The position numbers and the translations under genes are program-made. 64,000 nucleotides of DNA from Pseudomonas sp. MYb185 (GTDB taxonomy: Bacteria; Pseudomonadota; Gammaproteobacteria; Pseudomonadales; Pseudomonadaceae), in the NCBI RefSeq assembly GCF_002979975.1, contig NZ_PCQD01000008.1:116231-180230 (forward strand), written 5' to 3'. Under the pieces are notes generated by a model that saw nothing but the letters and a program-made list of their open reading frames with translations, did not search any database and was not told the DNA's origin. Below, piece by piece: positions 55,570 to 64,000 of the stretch; positions within the stretch are counted from its first letter, which is position 1; each line of letters begins with the position of its first letter.

Positions 55570-57306
55570 CTACCCCGTCACCCGCCGCCACAGCGCTCGT
55601 CCGACCACACGTACCTTGTCCCGCGGGGTGAAGCGCTGGAGGGTGGCCTTGACCACGCCTTCGGTAAAACGCGTGCGCTTGCTGTAGTCGATGCGCACAT
55701 CCACCAGCACCGGTTGCCCCATGGCGGCCAGGCGCAGGGCCTCGGCGATGCCGGCGGCGCAGTCCTGATCATTGTCGATGCTGACGAAGGCAGCGCCGGT
55801 GGCCTCGGCCAGCGCGGCAATCTTCAGCGGTTTGAGCACCGTACAGGTCTTGCGGTTATAGGGTACCTCCTGGGCCTGGGCGATCTGGGACAGTTCGCCA
55901 TCGCTGAAAACGAACAGCGGTACGCCGATATTCAGGCTGCTGGCGGTAAGGGTTTCCAGGCCGGTCATGCGCAAGGCGCCGTCGCCCACCACGCCGACCA
56001 CCTGACGCTGCGGATTGGCCAGTTTGGCGCCGATGGTCGCCGGTACGCAGTAGCCCATGGCATTGAAGTCGCTGGGAGAAATGAAGCCGCGACCGATATG
56101 GATCGGCATCAGTTCGGCCAGCAGGAAGGTATGGTTGCCATCATCGGCTACCACTATGGCGTCGTCCGCCAGTTGCTGCCGCAGCGCCTGACAGAAATGC
56201 GCCGGGTTGACCCGCCCCTTGCTGTCGTGTTGCAGCCAGCTGCGCAGATAGCCGGCCTTGTCACGGGCAATCTGCTCGATCAGGGCGTTGCCGCGCGGCT
56301 GCGGCTGCAATGCCCGCACCTCGGCCAGCAGCGCCGGGATGATCTGCGTGGCATCGCCGCTCAGCGTCAGACTGGCCGGGTAGTTGGCATGGAACACCGC
56401 GGGATTGATGTCGATATGGATCAGTTGCTCCGGCACCGGCATGCTGAAACTGCCGGTGGGTATTTCCGAAAACCGGGTGCCCACCGCCAACAGGCAGTCG
56501 CAGTTGGCGAAGGCGTTTTCCGCCGCTGGTACGGCATAGGCGCCGAAGCCCATACCCACATGCAACGGGTGATTACCCGGAAAGGCGCTCAACCCCTGCA
56601 GGGTAGTGCAGACCGGGGCGCCAAGCAGTTCGGCCAGCTCTACCAGTTCCGCCTGTGCATCGACCGCGCCCCAGCCAGCGAATAACCCCGGCTGCCTGGC
56701 GGCCACCAGCATCTGTGCCGCCTGTTGCAGTGCCTGGCTGTCCAGCACGGCCTCGCTGGCGCCTGCCTGGCTCTGGAAGGCCGGCATCCCATCCACCTCT
56801 CCGAGGAAGTTACCGATATTGTAGGGCAGCTCGATGAATACCGGGCCCGGCTCGCCCCCGGTGGCGATGCGGTAGGCTTCATAGAAGGTGGGAATCACCT
56901 CGGCATGGCTGAGGATGCGAAAGCTGGCCTTGGTGATGGGCTTGAGCAGGCTGTGCTGATCAATGTCATGCAACTGGTAGCGCCGACCGTTTTCACTGTG
57001 GATACCACCGGAAATGATCAGCATGGGAATACCATCCAGCCCCGCCTCGCCGATACCACTGGCCGCATGGGTCACGCCGGCTGCAGGCACGATGGCCAGG
57101 GTGCCTATGCTGTTGCCGGTGCGGCTCACCGCGTCAGCCATGAAGGCCGCACCACATTCGTGGGCAACCAACACCGGCTGGATCTGTTCGGAGGCATTCA
57201 GCTCATCGTACAGCTCGGTATTGTGGACACCGGGAATACCGAAAGTGTGGGTCACTCCCAGTTGCTCAAGGGCGAAGCGGGCCAGTGCGGCGCCAGTTTT
57301 CTTCAT
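55570..57306 (-). CDS. Thiamine diphosphate-dependent enzyme, acetolactate synthase-like (578 aa)
   Basis: Three-domain ThDP enzyme. The catalytic cofactor Glu50 (LVAHECGAAFM) and the ThDP motif starting GDGALRMTG at 441 are present. The latter normally ends NN; here the second part reads FVFSDGELS at about 465-473, so an Asp occupies the metal-ligand Asn position, as in some decarboxylase subgroups. No recognisable acetolactate synthase regulatory partner lies nearby. It could decarboxylate a 2-oxo acid; substrate unknown. ATG 57306 has GGAGA upstream. It is 23 bp downstream of the FAD dehydrogenase gene, so the pair forms one operon. Confidence 0.82.
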   Translation of the reverse strand: MKKTGAALARFALEQLGVTHTFGIPGVHNTELYDELNASEQIQPVLVAHECGAAFMADAVSRTGNSIGTLAIVPAAGVTHAASGIGEAGLDGIPMLIISGGIHSENGRRYQLHDIDQHSLLKPITKASFRILSHAEVIPTFYEAYRIATGGEPGPVFIELPYNIGNFLGEVDGMPAFQSQAGASEAVLDSQALQQAAQMLVAARQPGLFAGWGAVDAQAELVELAELLGAPVCTTLQGLSAFPGNHPLHVGMGFGAYAVPAAENAFANCDCLLAVGTRFSEIPTGSFSMPVPEQLIHIDINPAVFHANYPASLTLSGDATQIIPALLAEVRALQPQPRGNALIEQIARDKAGYLRSWLQHDSKGRVNPAHFCQALRQQLADDAIVVADDGNHTFLLAELMPIHIGRGFISPSDFNAMGYCVPATIGAKLANPQRQVVGVVGDGALRMTGLETLTASSLNIGVPLFVFSDGELSQIAQAQEVPYNRKTCTVLKPLKIAALAEATGAAFVSIDNDQDCAAGIAEALRLAAMGQPVLVDVRIDYSKRTRFTEGVVKATLQRFTPRDKVRVVGRALWRRVTG

Positions 57307-57329
57307 GGTTTCATTCTCCGATGTTGTTT

Positions 57330-58946
57330 TTATTCCAGGGGCCGGCAGGCAATGGCTCGTGCCGCCCGCCGCCCGTTGAAGATGCAATTGGACAGGAAGG
57401 TGCCTTCCAGCGAGCGTATGCCGCTGATGCCGCCGCCGCCAAAACCGGCCGCCTCACCTGCAGCATACAGCCCCGGCATTGCCTGGCCCTGCATATCGAG
57501 TACCCGGGCGTGCAGATCGGTAAGCATCCCGCCCATGCTCTTGCGACTGATCAGCCGGGTGCGAATGGCCATCAGCGGCCCCGCAGCCGGATCGAGGATC
57601 TTCTGGAAGCGGCAGGTGCGCATGCGGTCGCTGCGCCACTGGCGTAGCTGCTGCAGACGGCGTAATTGCTCATCATTGTGCAGCGCAGGTCCCCGGGCGA
57701 TGGCGGCATCATAGCGTTCGATATCCGCGCGCATGGCCTGGGGAACCAGGCGGCCGTCGTTGGCCAGCGCAGCCATGTGCCGGGCCAGATCGTCGATGCT
57801 GTCGGCGACCAGCACATCGGGACACTGCTCGATCAGCTCATGCACCAGCTGGCGATTGCCATGTAATGCCTGCCACAGCAGACGCAGCAGTTTGCGATCA
57901 CGGAACAAGGGGTTGGCGTCGGTGCCCGATACCGCCAGCTCCTTGATTGCGATACGCCAATTGAGCAGTTGCCAGCCGTACTGGCCAGGCAGGTGGCCGA
58001 TGCGCTTGCACAGGTCGTGAGTGTCGAAGCCGGTCACCAGTGGCGGCGGGCCAATACGTCGCCCGCTGGGTTCCAGCCACAGGGCCGAACGAGCGGGAAT
58101 CAGGCTGATACCATGCTGCGGATACTGCGGCCGGGGGTGGGCGATACCGGCAGCGTAGTTCCACATCTGGCCAAGTTTGACTACCTGGCCGCCGACCTGC
58201 CGCACCTGCTCGTGCAGGGCACCATCGGCACGCGGATCGGTACCATTGAGCAGGTTAGCGGGACAGGGACCATAGATCGGATCCCAGTGCCGCCGTACCA
58301 GTTCGAGATTGCCGTTGATACCGCCACTGCACAGCACCACATGCTCGGCCTCCACCTCGAATTCACCCTGCGGGCTGCTACCCTGGCAGCCGACCACCGC
58401 CCCATTGCGTTGCACCAGACTCCTGACTCGATGGTCGAACAGTGTCTGCAACCGTTCCTGGCGCGCATGGCCGAACAGCTGCGTTGCCACTGTCTGCACT
58501 ATGCCCCGACCACAGCCCCAGGCCACATGGTAGCGCGGGACCGAATTGCCATCCCCGTGATTGCCGCGCTCTGCCCACTGCACTGCGGGGAAGAAGCGGA
58601 TACCGCGCGCGTGCAGCCAGTCGTAGATATCGGCGCGGTTGCGTGCGGCGTAGGCCTCGGCCCAGCGCTGTGCCCACAGATCATCCGGTTGAAACAGTGC
58701 CGCCCGGCACCAGTCCTCCAGCAGCAATTGCGGCGAGTCGGGGATGCCATTGCGTCTCTGCTCAGGCGTGCCACAGAACAACATGCCACCAAAGGCATCA
58801 TTGGCCTGCCCACCACACTGGCTGCGCGGTGCGGCATCCAGCAGCAATACACTACGTCCCAGATCCAGCAGCTCCAGCGCGGTGCAGATGCCGGCCAGAC
58901 CGGCACCAATCACCAGCGTTTCACAAGCATGGCGCGCCTTGGTCAT
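57330..58946 (-). CDS. FAD-binding dehydrogenase of the fumarate reductase/KstD superfamily (538 aa)
   Basis: N-terminal FAD fold LVIGAGLAGICTALELLDLG (about residues 11-30), then DAAPRSQCGGQANDAFGG. The C-terminal FAD contact is GLYAAGEAAGFGGGGISG, followed by RSLEGTFLSNCIFNGRRA. It belongs to the FAD_binding_2 dehydrogenases, whose members oxidise steroids or reduce fumarate-like substrates; the substrate here is unknown. It is the first gene of a two-gene operon with the ThDP enzyme and is divergent from an AraC regulator. The start region has AGGGAGGG about 6-8 nt before the ATG. Confidence 0.85.
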   Translation of the reverse strand: MTKARHACETLVIGAGLAGICTALELLDLGRSVLLLDAAPRSQCGGQANDAFGGMLFCGTPEQRRNGIPDSPQLLLEDWCRAALFQPDDLWAQRWAEAYAARNRADIYDWLHARGIRFFPAVQWAERGNHGDGNSVPRYHVAWGCGRGIVQTVATQLFGHARQERLQTLFDHRVRSLVQRNGAVVGCQGSSPQGEFEVEAEHVVLCSGGINGNLELVRRHWDPIYGPCPANLLNGTDPRADGALHEQVRQVGGQVVKLGQMWNYAAGIAHPRPQYPQHGISLIPARSALWLEPSGRRIGPPPLVTGFDTHDLCKRIGHLPGQYGWQLLNWRIAIKELAVSGTDANPLFRDRKLLRLLWQALHGNRQLVHELIEQCPDVLVADSIDDLARHMAALANDGRLVPQAMRADIERYDAAIARGPALHNDEQLRRLQQLRQWRSDRMRTCRFQKILDPAAGPLMAIRTRLISRKSMGGMLTDLHARVLDMQGQAMPGLYAAGEAAGFGGGGISGIRSLEGTFLSNCIFNGRRAARAIACRPLE

Positions 58947-59001
58947 GAACTACCCTCCCTTGGTATTGCCTTGATGATAGGCAGCCGGAGGAAAATCAGC
59001 C

Positions 59002-59033
59002 TGACATTTCACGAATACAAAGTTGACATTTCA
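59002..59033. promoter_or_regulatory. Pair of direct repeats, likely AraC-family operator
   Basis: TGACATTTCA at 59002-59011 and again at 59024-59033, both on the + strand, 22 bp apart start to start (two helical turns). The near copy abuts the expected -35 region of the dehydrogenase promoter, whose -10 may be TATCAT (complement of 58974-58979). Confidence 0.7.
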
Positions 59034-59079
59034 TGCAAGCATGCACAGGCTGCAGGCATGTGCCCCAGCCGGTATTGGT

Positions 59080-60093
59080 ATGTCCCAGCAGATAGCCCGA
59101 AGTGCCGTGTTCATCGGTTTCGACAGCCTGTGCCGCGAACAGGGTCTCAATCCCCATGATGTGCTGCTGCGTTGCGGTCTGGATCCGCTGCTGCTGCGCC
59201 GCCCTGACCTGCACCTGCCCTATGCCCGCTTTGCCCAGGCATTGAACTTTGCTGCCGAGAATGGCCGTTGCCCGGACTTCGGCCTGCGCCTGAGCGAATA
59301 CCATGACTACCTGGTGCTTGGCCCCTTCGGTCTGCTGCTGTCCCAGGCGGAAAGTTTTACCGAGGTACTCAAACTGACCCAGCAGTATGTCCACCTGCAT
59401 GCCCAGGGTATTGTCCTGAGTGCACGACAGGCCGAGCAATACCTGGAAGTGGAATATCGTCTGCATTTGCAGGAGTCGGCGGATCTGCGCCAGTTGCTGG
59501 AGCTGGGCCTGGGGGTGGTGCACCGCTCCATGCGCAGCCTGTTCGGCGATCAGTGGCAGCCACTGAGGGTATCCATGCGGCACACCTGCATGGGGCAGGC
59601 GGCGGACTACGAGCGCTTCTTCGGTTGCCCGGTGCTGTTCGAGCAGCCCAGCGACAGCATCCAGGCCAGCGCCCAGACCCTTGGCCTGCGTCCACTGGAG
59701 CAACGCCCTCAGCTCAAGAGCCACCTGCTGGAGGAGTACGCCCACCGTCATCAGGTGCCAGCGGACCTGGCCAGCCAGGTGCGCTTGATTCTGCAGTCGA
59801 TCCTGCCCACCGGCGAAGCACGCCTGGAGGTAGTCGCGCGTTTGCTCGAACGCCACCCGCGCAGCCTGCAACAAGCGCTGCAGAGCCAGTCGTTGAGCTT
59901 CCGCGAACTACTCGATGAAGTACGCTACAGTGAGGCCAGACAACAGCTGCAGCTTTCCAATCAGTCGATAACCGATCTGGCTCTGCACCTGGGCTACGCC
60001 GACGAAACCGCTTTCTCGCGGGCCTTCAGGCGCTGGAGCGGCCAGGCGCCCCGCCAATGGCGAGAGCAATCCAGACAACCCTCTATCGACTGA
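59080..60093 (+). CDS. AraC-family transcriptional regulator (337 aa)
   Basis: N-terminal arabinose-binding-like effector domain (PF12625 type, about residues 10-190: NFAAENGRCPDFGLRLSEYH) and a C-terminal double HTH (about 235-330: ITDLALHLGYADETAFSRAF, then RRWSGQAPRQWR). Divergent from the FAD dehydrogenase/ThDP operon, with two direct repeats between them, so it likely activates that operon. ATG 59080 is preferred; ATG 59041 is possible. The end overlaps the convergent EamA gene by 11 bp. Confidence 0.88.
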   Translation: MSQQIARSAVFIGFDSLCREQGLNPHDVLLRCGLDPLLLRRPDLHLPYARFAQALNFAAENGRCPDFGLRLSEYHDYLVLGPFGLLLSQAESFTEVLKLTQQYVHLHAQGIVLSARQAEQYLEVEYRLHLQESADLRQLLELGLGVVHRSMRSLFGDQWQPLRVSMRHTCMGQAADYERFFGCPVLFEQPSDSIQASAQTLGLRPLEQRPQLKSHLLEEYAHRHQVPADLASQVRLILQSILPTGEARLEVVARLLERHPRSLQQALQSQSLSFRELLDEVRYSEARQQLQLSNQSITDLALHLGYADETAFSRAFRRWSGQAPRQWREQSRQPSID

Positions 60094-60979
60094 CCTGTGG
60101 CCACCGTGTCGCCAACAGCAACCCGAGAAAGGTCAGCGCTCCACCGACCAGGTGATACCAATGCAGCTGCTCACGCAATAACAGCACTCCCAGCAGCGCG
60201 GTAAACACCGGCGTGAGATAACTGAACAGCGAAGCGGTAGCCGGCCCCAGAACCTTGACCCCATTGTTCCAGGCGACATAAGCCACCAGCGAAGCAAACA
60301 CCGCGGTATATCCCACCGCACCCGCCGCCTGCCAGGTCAGCGGCATCGACCCGACATGCACCAGCTCCCACAGGAAGAACGGTACTAGCAGCGGCACACC
60401 GCACAGCAGCATGGCGGCCATCAACACCAGCCCCGGTATCGGCATTACCCAGCGCTGCAGCAACACCGAATACAATCCCCAGGACAGCACCGCCGCCAGC
60501 ATGATCAGGTCGCCGTCATTGAATTCCAGCATCAGCAAACGCTCTGGCTGGCCGCCGGCGAGAATCAACAGCAACCCGCAGAATCCCAGAAAAGCACCAC
60601 AGAGCGTGGCCCGGGCCGGCCATTGGCGCAGCAACAACAGCGACCAGAAAAACGCCGCTACCGGCAGCCCAGTGCCGACCAGCGTCAGGTTGATGGCAGT
60701 GGTGCTTTGCGCAGCCTGATACAGCAAGGTGTTGTACGACGAGATGCTGAGTGCCGACAGTATGACCAGACGCTTCCAGTGTGTGAGCAGGATCTGGCGA
60801 TACTGCCACACACCCTTTGCAGTGAATGGCAGCAACAGCAGCAAGGCACAGCTCCAACGCCAGAAGGACAGGCTGATCGGCGGCAACATCCCGGCCGAGG
60901 CCCGGGCGATCAATGCGTTCCCGGCCCAGGCCAGAGCGGTGGTCAGCAGGCCGATGACAGCCCATTGGCGCGTGGACAT
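60083..60979 (-). CDS. EamA/DMT-superfamily transporter (298 aa)
   Basis: Ten hydrophobic helices in two EamA repeats. The first includes ALAWAGNALIARASAGMLPP and the second AGAVGYTAVFASLVAYVAWN and VFTALLGVLLLREQLHWYHL. It probably exports a metabolite or amino acid; the substrate is unknown. Start ATG 60979 was chosen over a TTG two codons upstream. It is 31 bp downstream of rimI on the same strand. Confidence 0.86.
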   Translation of the reverse strand: MSTRQWAVIGLLTTALAWAGNALIARASAGMLPPISLSFWRWSCALLLLLPFTAKGVWQYRQILLTHWKRLVILSALSISSYNTLLYQAAQSTTAINLTLVGTGLPVAAFFWSLLLLRQWPARATLCGAFLGFCGLLLILAGGQPERLLMLEFNDGDLIMLAAVLSWGLYSVLLQRWVMPIPGLVLMAAMLLCGVPLLVPFFLWELVHVGSMPLTWQAAGAVGYTAVFASLVAYVAWNNGVKVLGPATASLFSYLTPVFTALLGVLLLREQLHWYHLVGGALTFLGLLLATRWPQVSR

Positions 60980-61010
60980 AGACAACCCATTGGTGGTGAG
61001 TGAGCGATGC

Positions 61011-61463
61011 TCAGTCGATTAGTGAATAGGCCATGACCAGAGCATCTTCACGACCGCCGACGGCGGGATAGTAGCCGCGACGACGACCGATTTCATTGAA
61101 TCCAAAGCGTTCATACAGTCGAATGGCTGGATCATTGGACTCCCTGACCTCGAGAAAGGCCGTCTCAGCCCCCCGGTTCTTGCCTTGCTCCATCAGGTGC
61201 GCAAGCAGCTTGCCACCCAGTCCATTGCACTGGCTCTCCGGCTTGACCGTCAGGTTGAGCAGATGGGACTCATCCCCCGCCGCCGACAACACGCCGTGAC
61301 CAATCTGCTGATCACCGAGGAACATCAGCCAGCATTCATAGCCGGATTTCACACAATCGAGAAATATCCCCCGGGTCCAGGGGTGACTGAAAGCGGCAAA
61401 CTCGATAGTCAGCACCGCCTCCACATCCGCCTCGGTCATGGGACGGAATACCGGTTCAATCAT
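61011..61463 (-). CDS. rimI: Ribosomal-protein S18-alanine N-acetyltransferase RimI (150 aa)
   Basis: GNAT acetyltransferase that acetylates the N-terminus of S18. The acetyl-CoA loop is ESQCNGLGGKLL, and ETAFLEVRESNDPAIRLYERFGFNEIGRRRGYY is the RimI-type second half (stated in segments). Its ATG overlaps the stop of the psi-like gene (ATGA). Confidence 0.93.
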   Translation of the reverse strand: MIEPVFRPMTEADVEAVLTIEFAAFSHPWTRGIFLDCVKSGYECWLMFLGDQQIGHGVLSAAGDESHLLNLTVKPESQCNGLGGKLLAHLMEQGKNRGAETAFLEVRESNDPAIRLYERFGFNEIGRRRGYYPAVGGREDALVMAYSLID

Positions 61464-62239
61464 TGCTCAACCTGCCAGCGGGACATGATGCGCTTGAGTT
61501 GCTGCCACAGCTGCGCCTTGCTCTCGGAGTCCTTCATCAGGGCCTCCAGGTCGGGCGCAAACCAGGCCGGCGGCAGATTATCCAACGCCTCCTCCCGGCC
61601 ATAAGGCAGGTCCTGCCCCTCGAGTTCTGGCCCCAGCAACAGCCGAGGGTAAGTACCAAAACAACCGATGGATACCACGGGCTCACTTTCCAGCCTTCCC
61701 TGCATGAATGCCTGCAATGCCAGGCTGGCTGCCGGTGCACTGCGATCGAACTGCGGATTCCGGTTCAGCGGCCAATGGAAATCAGCATACAGGTGCGGCA
61801 CCTGCGGCAGTCTGACGGCGCGCAGGATATCCTTGAGCAGACGCAGCGCGGGCGAGGCACTTTCCAGTCCCGGCTCCGCGGCCTCGATCAACAGCGCACA
61901 GGGGCCAGCCATCCACAACTGCAGGTAGAAGGACTCCAGCGGCAGCGGCTTGACCTCGGCCTCGACCGTCGGCGGCGCAATCACCCGGGCCGGTGCCAGC
62001 TCGGGCTTGGAGGGGCGAACGATGATCTTCGCCCGGGCGGATGCCGCTACCTGCGATGTGGCCACTGGCGGAGTGACCAGAGGTGCAGCCACCTCGACGT
62101 TCACCGTCTGCTGTGGCTCATCCATTATTTCCGGCAGTTCCGGTGGAACACGGAAGGCCGCGTTGGCCAGGGCATGACGCGGCACCCATCCGGTCACGCC
62201 CATGGCCGTCAGATAATCCAGGCGCGTCGACTCCAGCAT
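61460..62239 (-). CDS. Candidate DNA polymerase III psi subunit, pseudomonad type (259 aa)
   Basis: The first 20 residues (RLDYLTAMGVTGWVPRHAL) resemble the chi-binding N-terminus of HolD. A Pro/Val-rich linker follows (about 35-95), then a globular domain (SFYLQLWMAGPCALLIEAA to the end). In E. coli holD is the gene before rimI, and in P. aeruginosa the gene in this place was shown, as I recall, to encode a longer psi. The assignment rests on position, N-terminal pattern and that memory. Overlaps leuA (TGATG) and rimI (ATGA). Confidence 0.65.
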   Translation of the reverse strand: MLESTRLDYLTAMGVTGWVPRHALANAAFRVPPELPEIMDEPQQTVNVEVAAPLVTPPVATSQVAASARAKIIVRPSKPELAPARVIAPPTVEAEVKPLPLESFYLQLWMAGPCALLIEAAEPGLESASPALRLLKDILRAVRLPQVPHLYADFHWPLNRNPQFDRSAPAASLALQAFMQGRLESEPVVSIGCFGTYPRLLLGPELEGQDLPYGREEALDNLPPAWFAPDLEALMKDSESKAQLWQQLKRIMSRWQVEQ

Positions 62240-63783
62240 CAGATACCTTCGACCTGCGGGTGCGCCTTGTGCGCGCCCGAGTGCATCAGATTCAACGCAT
62301 TGATGTAGGCCTTGGCGGAGGCAATCACGATATCGGTATCGGCACCATTGCCATTGACGATGCGCCCACCCTTCTCCAGGCGGACGGTTACCTCACCCTG
62401 GGAGTCGGTACCTTCGGTGATCGCGTTAACCGAATACAGCTGCAATGTGGCACCCGAGTTGGCGACCTGCTCCACAGCGCGGAAGGCGGCATCCACCGGA
62501 CCGGAGCCCGATGCCGAAGCCTGTTGCTCGACACCGTCCACTTCCACGGTAACCTTCGCCACAGGGGTTTCACCGGTACGCGAGGTGACATCCAGAAACA
62601 CCAGCCGCATGCGTTCCACTACATCGGTCACAGTATCGGATACCAATGCCTGCAGGTCCTCATCGAAGATCTCATGCTTCTTGTCCGCCAGCTCCTTGAA
62701 GCGGGCGAAGGCGGCATTCAGCTCATCCTGATCAGTCAGTTCGATCCCCAGCTCCTGCAGACGGGTACGGAACGCATTGCGTCCGGACAGCTTGCCCAGC
62801 GACAGCCTGTTGGCATGCCAGCCCACCGACTGGGCACTCATGATCTCGTAGGTTTCCCGGTGCTTGAGCACGCCATCCTGGTGGATACCCGACTCATGGG
62901 CGAAGGCATTGGCACCGACGATGGCCTTGTTCGGCTGTACCGGGAACCCGGTGATACTTGAGACCAGCCGGGAAGTGCTGAGGATATGCTCAGTCACTAT
63001 ACCGGTCTGCACGCCAAGAATGTCCTGACGGGTCTTGATCGCCATGACGATCTCTTCTAGCGAGGCATTACCAGCACGCTCACCCAGGCCGTTGATGGTG
63101 CACTCGACCTGGCGTGCCCCCGCCGTCACCGCTGCGAGCGAGTTGGCTACCGCCAGGCCGAGGTCATTATGGCAATGCACCGAGAAGATCGCCTTGTCGG
63201 CATTGGGTACCCGCTCGATGATCTGGCGAATGGTCTCGGCGAACTGGTGCGGGATCGCATAACCCACGGTATCGGGAATATTGATGGTACGGGCGCCGGC
63301 ATCGATGGCCCGCTCGATGATTCGGCACAGGAAGTCGATTTCCGAGCGGCCACCGTCCTCACAGGAGAACTCCACATCAGCGCACAGGTTACGCGCGCGC
63401 TTGATCGCATGTACCGCCTGCTCGATCACCTGATCGGGCTGCAGTCGCAGCTTGTGCTGCATATGGATCGGGCTGGTCGCAATGAAGGTATGAATGCGTC
63501 CGGAGTTGGCATTGACCAACGCCTCGGCCGCCCGATCGATATCCGCATCGACCGCCCGCGCAAGACTGCAGACAGTGCTGTCCTTGATGGTATCGGCAAT
63601 GCTTTTCACCGCCTCGAAATCACCAGGACTGGCGATGGCGAAACCGGCTTCGATGACATCGACCCGCAGCTTTTCCAGCGCCTTGGCAATACGCAGCTTC
63701 TCTTCCCGGGTCATCGAGGCACCGGGGCTCTGCTCGCCGTCACGCAAGGTGGTATCGAAAATGATGACGCGATCCTGACTCAT
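62239..63783 (-). CDS. leuA: 2-isopropylmalate synthase (514 aa)
   Basis: First committed step of leucine synthesis. It has [17 protein letters not shown] at about residues 7-23, the metal His-x-His in [20 protein letters not shown], and [19 protein letters not shown]. The C-terminal LeuA dimer/regulatory domain (about 390-514) is the leucine feedback site. At 514 aa it is the E. coli-length type, shorter than the long form common in many Pseudomonas. ATG 63783 has GAGGAG 5 nt upstream. It is first in leuA-psi-rimI. Confidence 0.95.
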   Translation of the reverse strand: MSQDRVIIFDTTLRDGEQSPGASMTREEKLRIAKALEKLRVDVIEAGFAIASPGDFEAVKSIADTIKDSTVCSLARAVDADIDRAAEALVNANSGRIHTFIATSPIHMQHKLRLQPDQVIEQAVHAIKRARNLCADVEFSCEDGGRSEIDFLCRIIERAIDAGARTINIPDTVGYAIPHQFAETIRQIIERVPNADKAIFSVHCHNDLGLAVANSLAAVTAGARQVECTINGLGERAGNASLEEIVMAIKTRQDILGVQTGIVTEHILSTSRLVSSITGFPVQPNKAIVGANAFAHESGIHQDGVLKHRETYEIMSAQSVGWHANRLSLGKLSGRNAFRTRLQELGIELTDQDELNAAFARFKELADKKHEIFDEDLQALVSDTVTDVVERMRLVFLDVTSRTGETPVAKVTVEVDGVEQQASASGSGPVDAAFRAVEQVANSGATLQLYSVNAITEGTDSQGEVTVRLEKGGRIVNGNGADTDIVIASAKAYINALNLMHSGAHKAHPQVEGI

Positions 63784-63821
63784 CTGCCTGTCTCCTCGGT
63801 GACACATGCCGTAATGTGAAA

Positions 63822-63827
63822 ATTATA
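63822..63827 (-). promoter_or_regulatory. Candidate -10 element of the leuA promoter
   Basis: On the minus strand this is TATAAT, about 39 bp before the leuA start. A good -35 at 17 bp was not found, so confidence is limited. Confidence 0.45.
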
Positions 63828-63882
63828 CCGCATCGGCGCGACACGGAGCAGGCAACCGGCAAAACCCCGCCCCGGAAAAGAC

Positions 63883-63910
63883 AAAACCCCGATCAGTTTC
63901 CTGATCGGGG
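63883..63910 (-). terminator. rRNA operon terminator
   Basis: On the minus strand CCCCGATCAG, loop GAAA, CTGATCGGGG, then TTTT, 14 bp after the 5S 3' end. A 10-bp perfect stem. The same stem lies just upstream of leuA on the same strand. Confidence 0.9.
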
Positions 63911-63923
63911 TTCTGCGTTTTGT

Positions 63924-64000
63924 GCTTGACGATGACCTACTCTCACATGGGGAAGCCCCACACTACCATCGGCGATGCATCGTTTCACTGCTGAGTTCGG
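63924..64000 (-). rRNA. rrf: 5S ribosomal RNA (3' part, runs off window)
   Basis: Minus-strand sequence from the right edge reads CCGAACTCAGCAGTGAAACG, then ATGCATCGCCGATGGTAGTG, and ends GAGAGTAGGTCATCGTCAAGC, matching the 3' two-thirds of Pseudomonas-type 5S rRNA. The 16S and 23S genes should lie further right. Confidence 0.95.

Noticed and set aside
54694..55600. Integrated prophage or genomic island at tRNA-Met
   Set aside because: No integrase, no phage gene and no repeat of the tRNA 3' end was found; only one orphan gene is there.

Overview
The window looks like chromosome from a member of the Pseudomonadaceae (Pseudomonas or the closely related Halopseudomonas). It is G+C-rich. It carries the tldD-nitrilase-yhdP-rng-maf-mreDCB / gatCAB block, the murI-moeB-prmC-prfA-hemA / lolB-ispE-tRNA-Gln-prs-rplY-pth-ychF block, a leuA-(holD-like)-rimI run, and a Pseudomonas-like 5S rRNA at the right edge. 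The genus is inferred from gene content and remembered gene order, not from a search.

Layout. 1-3.2 kb: the start of an ABC exporter ATPase, a GST-fold protein, two different small GIY-YIG nuclease genes flanking a single-domain asparaginase gene, and an array of 151-bp palindromic repeats. 3.2-14.0 kb: a leftward set with many overlapping or abutting genes for peptide maturation and toxin processing (tldD), amidase repair, envelope lipid homeostasis (yhdP), RNase G, Maf and the MreBCD elongasome. 14.3-20.1 kb: rightward gatCAB, an RlpA-like lipoprotein and a BCCT osmolyte transporter. 20.2-26.2 kb: lipoprotein yajG, small conserved proteins, a SulP transporter, and base salvage (hpt, upp, uraA). 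26.2-31.2 kb: a minor-pilin operon pilV-W-X-Y1-E. 31.4-35.8 kb: a D-2-hydroxyacid dehydrogenase, a LysE exporter, ferrochelatase, a renalase-like flavoprotein and a PagL-like outer-membrane protein. 35.9-47.7 kb: cell-wall, translation-termination, haem and lipoprotein genes, then tRNA-Gln, prs, rplY, pth and ychF.

47.8-64 kb is more accessory. It holds a D-tartrate dehydratase gene with a divergent LysR regulator, a phospholipase-D lipoprotein, a giant DUF748 protein, tRNA-Met followed by a lower-G+C orphan gene, a ThDP-enzyme / flavin dehydrogenase pair with a divergent AraC regulator and a clear direct-repeat operator candidate, an EamA exporter, and leuA-psi-rimI ending against an rRNA operon.

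The items most worth a second look are: the GIY-YIG-flanked palindromic repeat array; a probable AUU (or AUC) start codon for mreC; a PagL homologue with Asn where the catalytic Glu should be; a perfect 24-bp palindrome upstream of pilV; a 43-codon cysteine-rich reading frame in front of hemH; the AraC direct repeats; and the unknown gene behind tRNA-Met. No CRISPR array, insertion sequence, integrase or recognisable defence island was seen.
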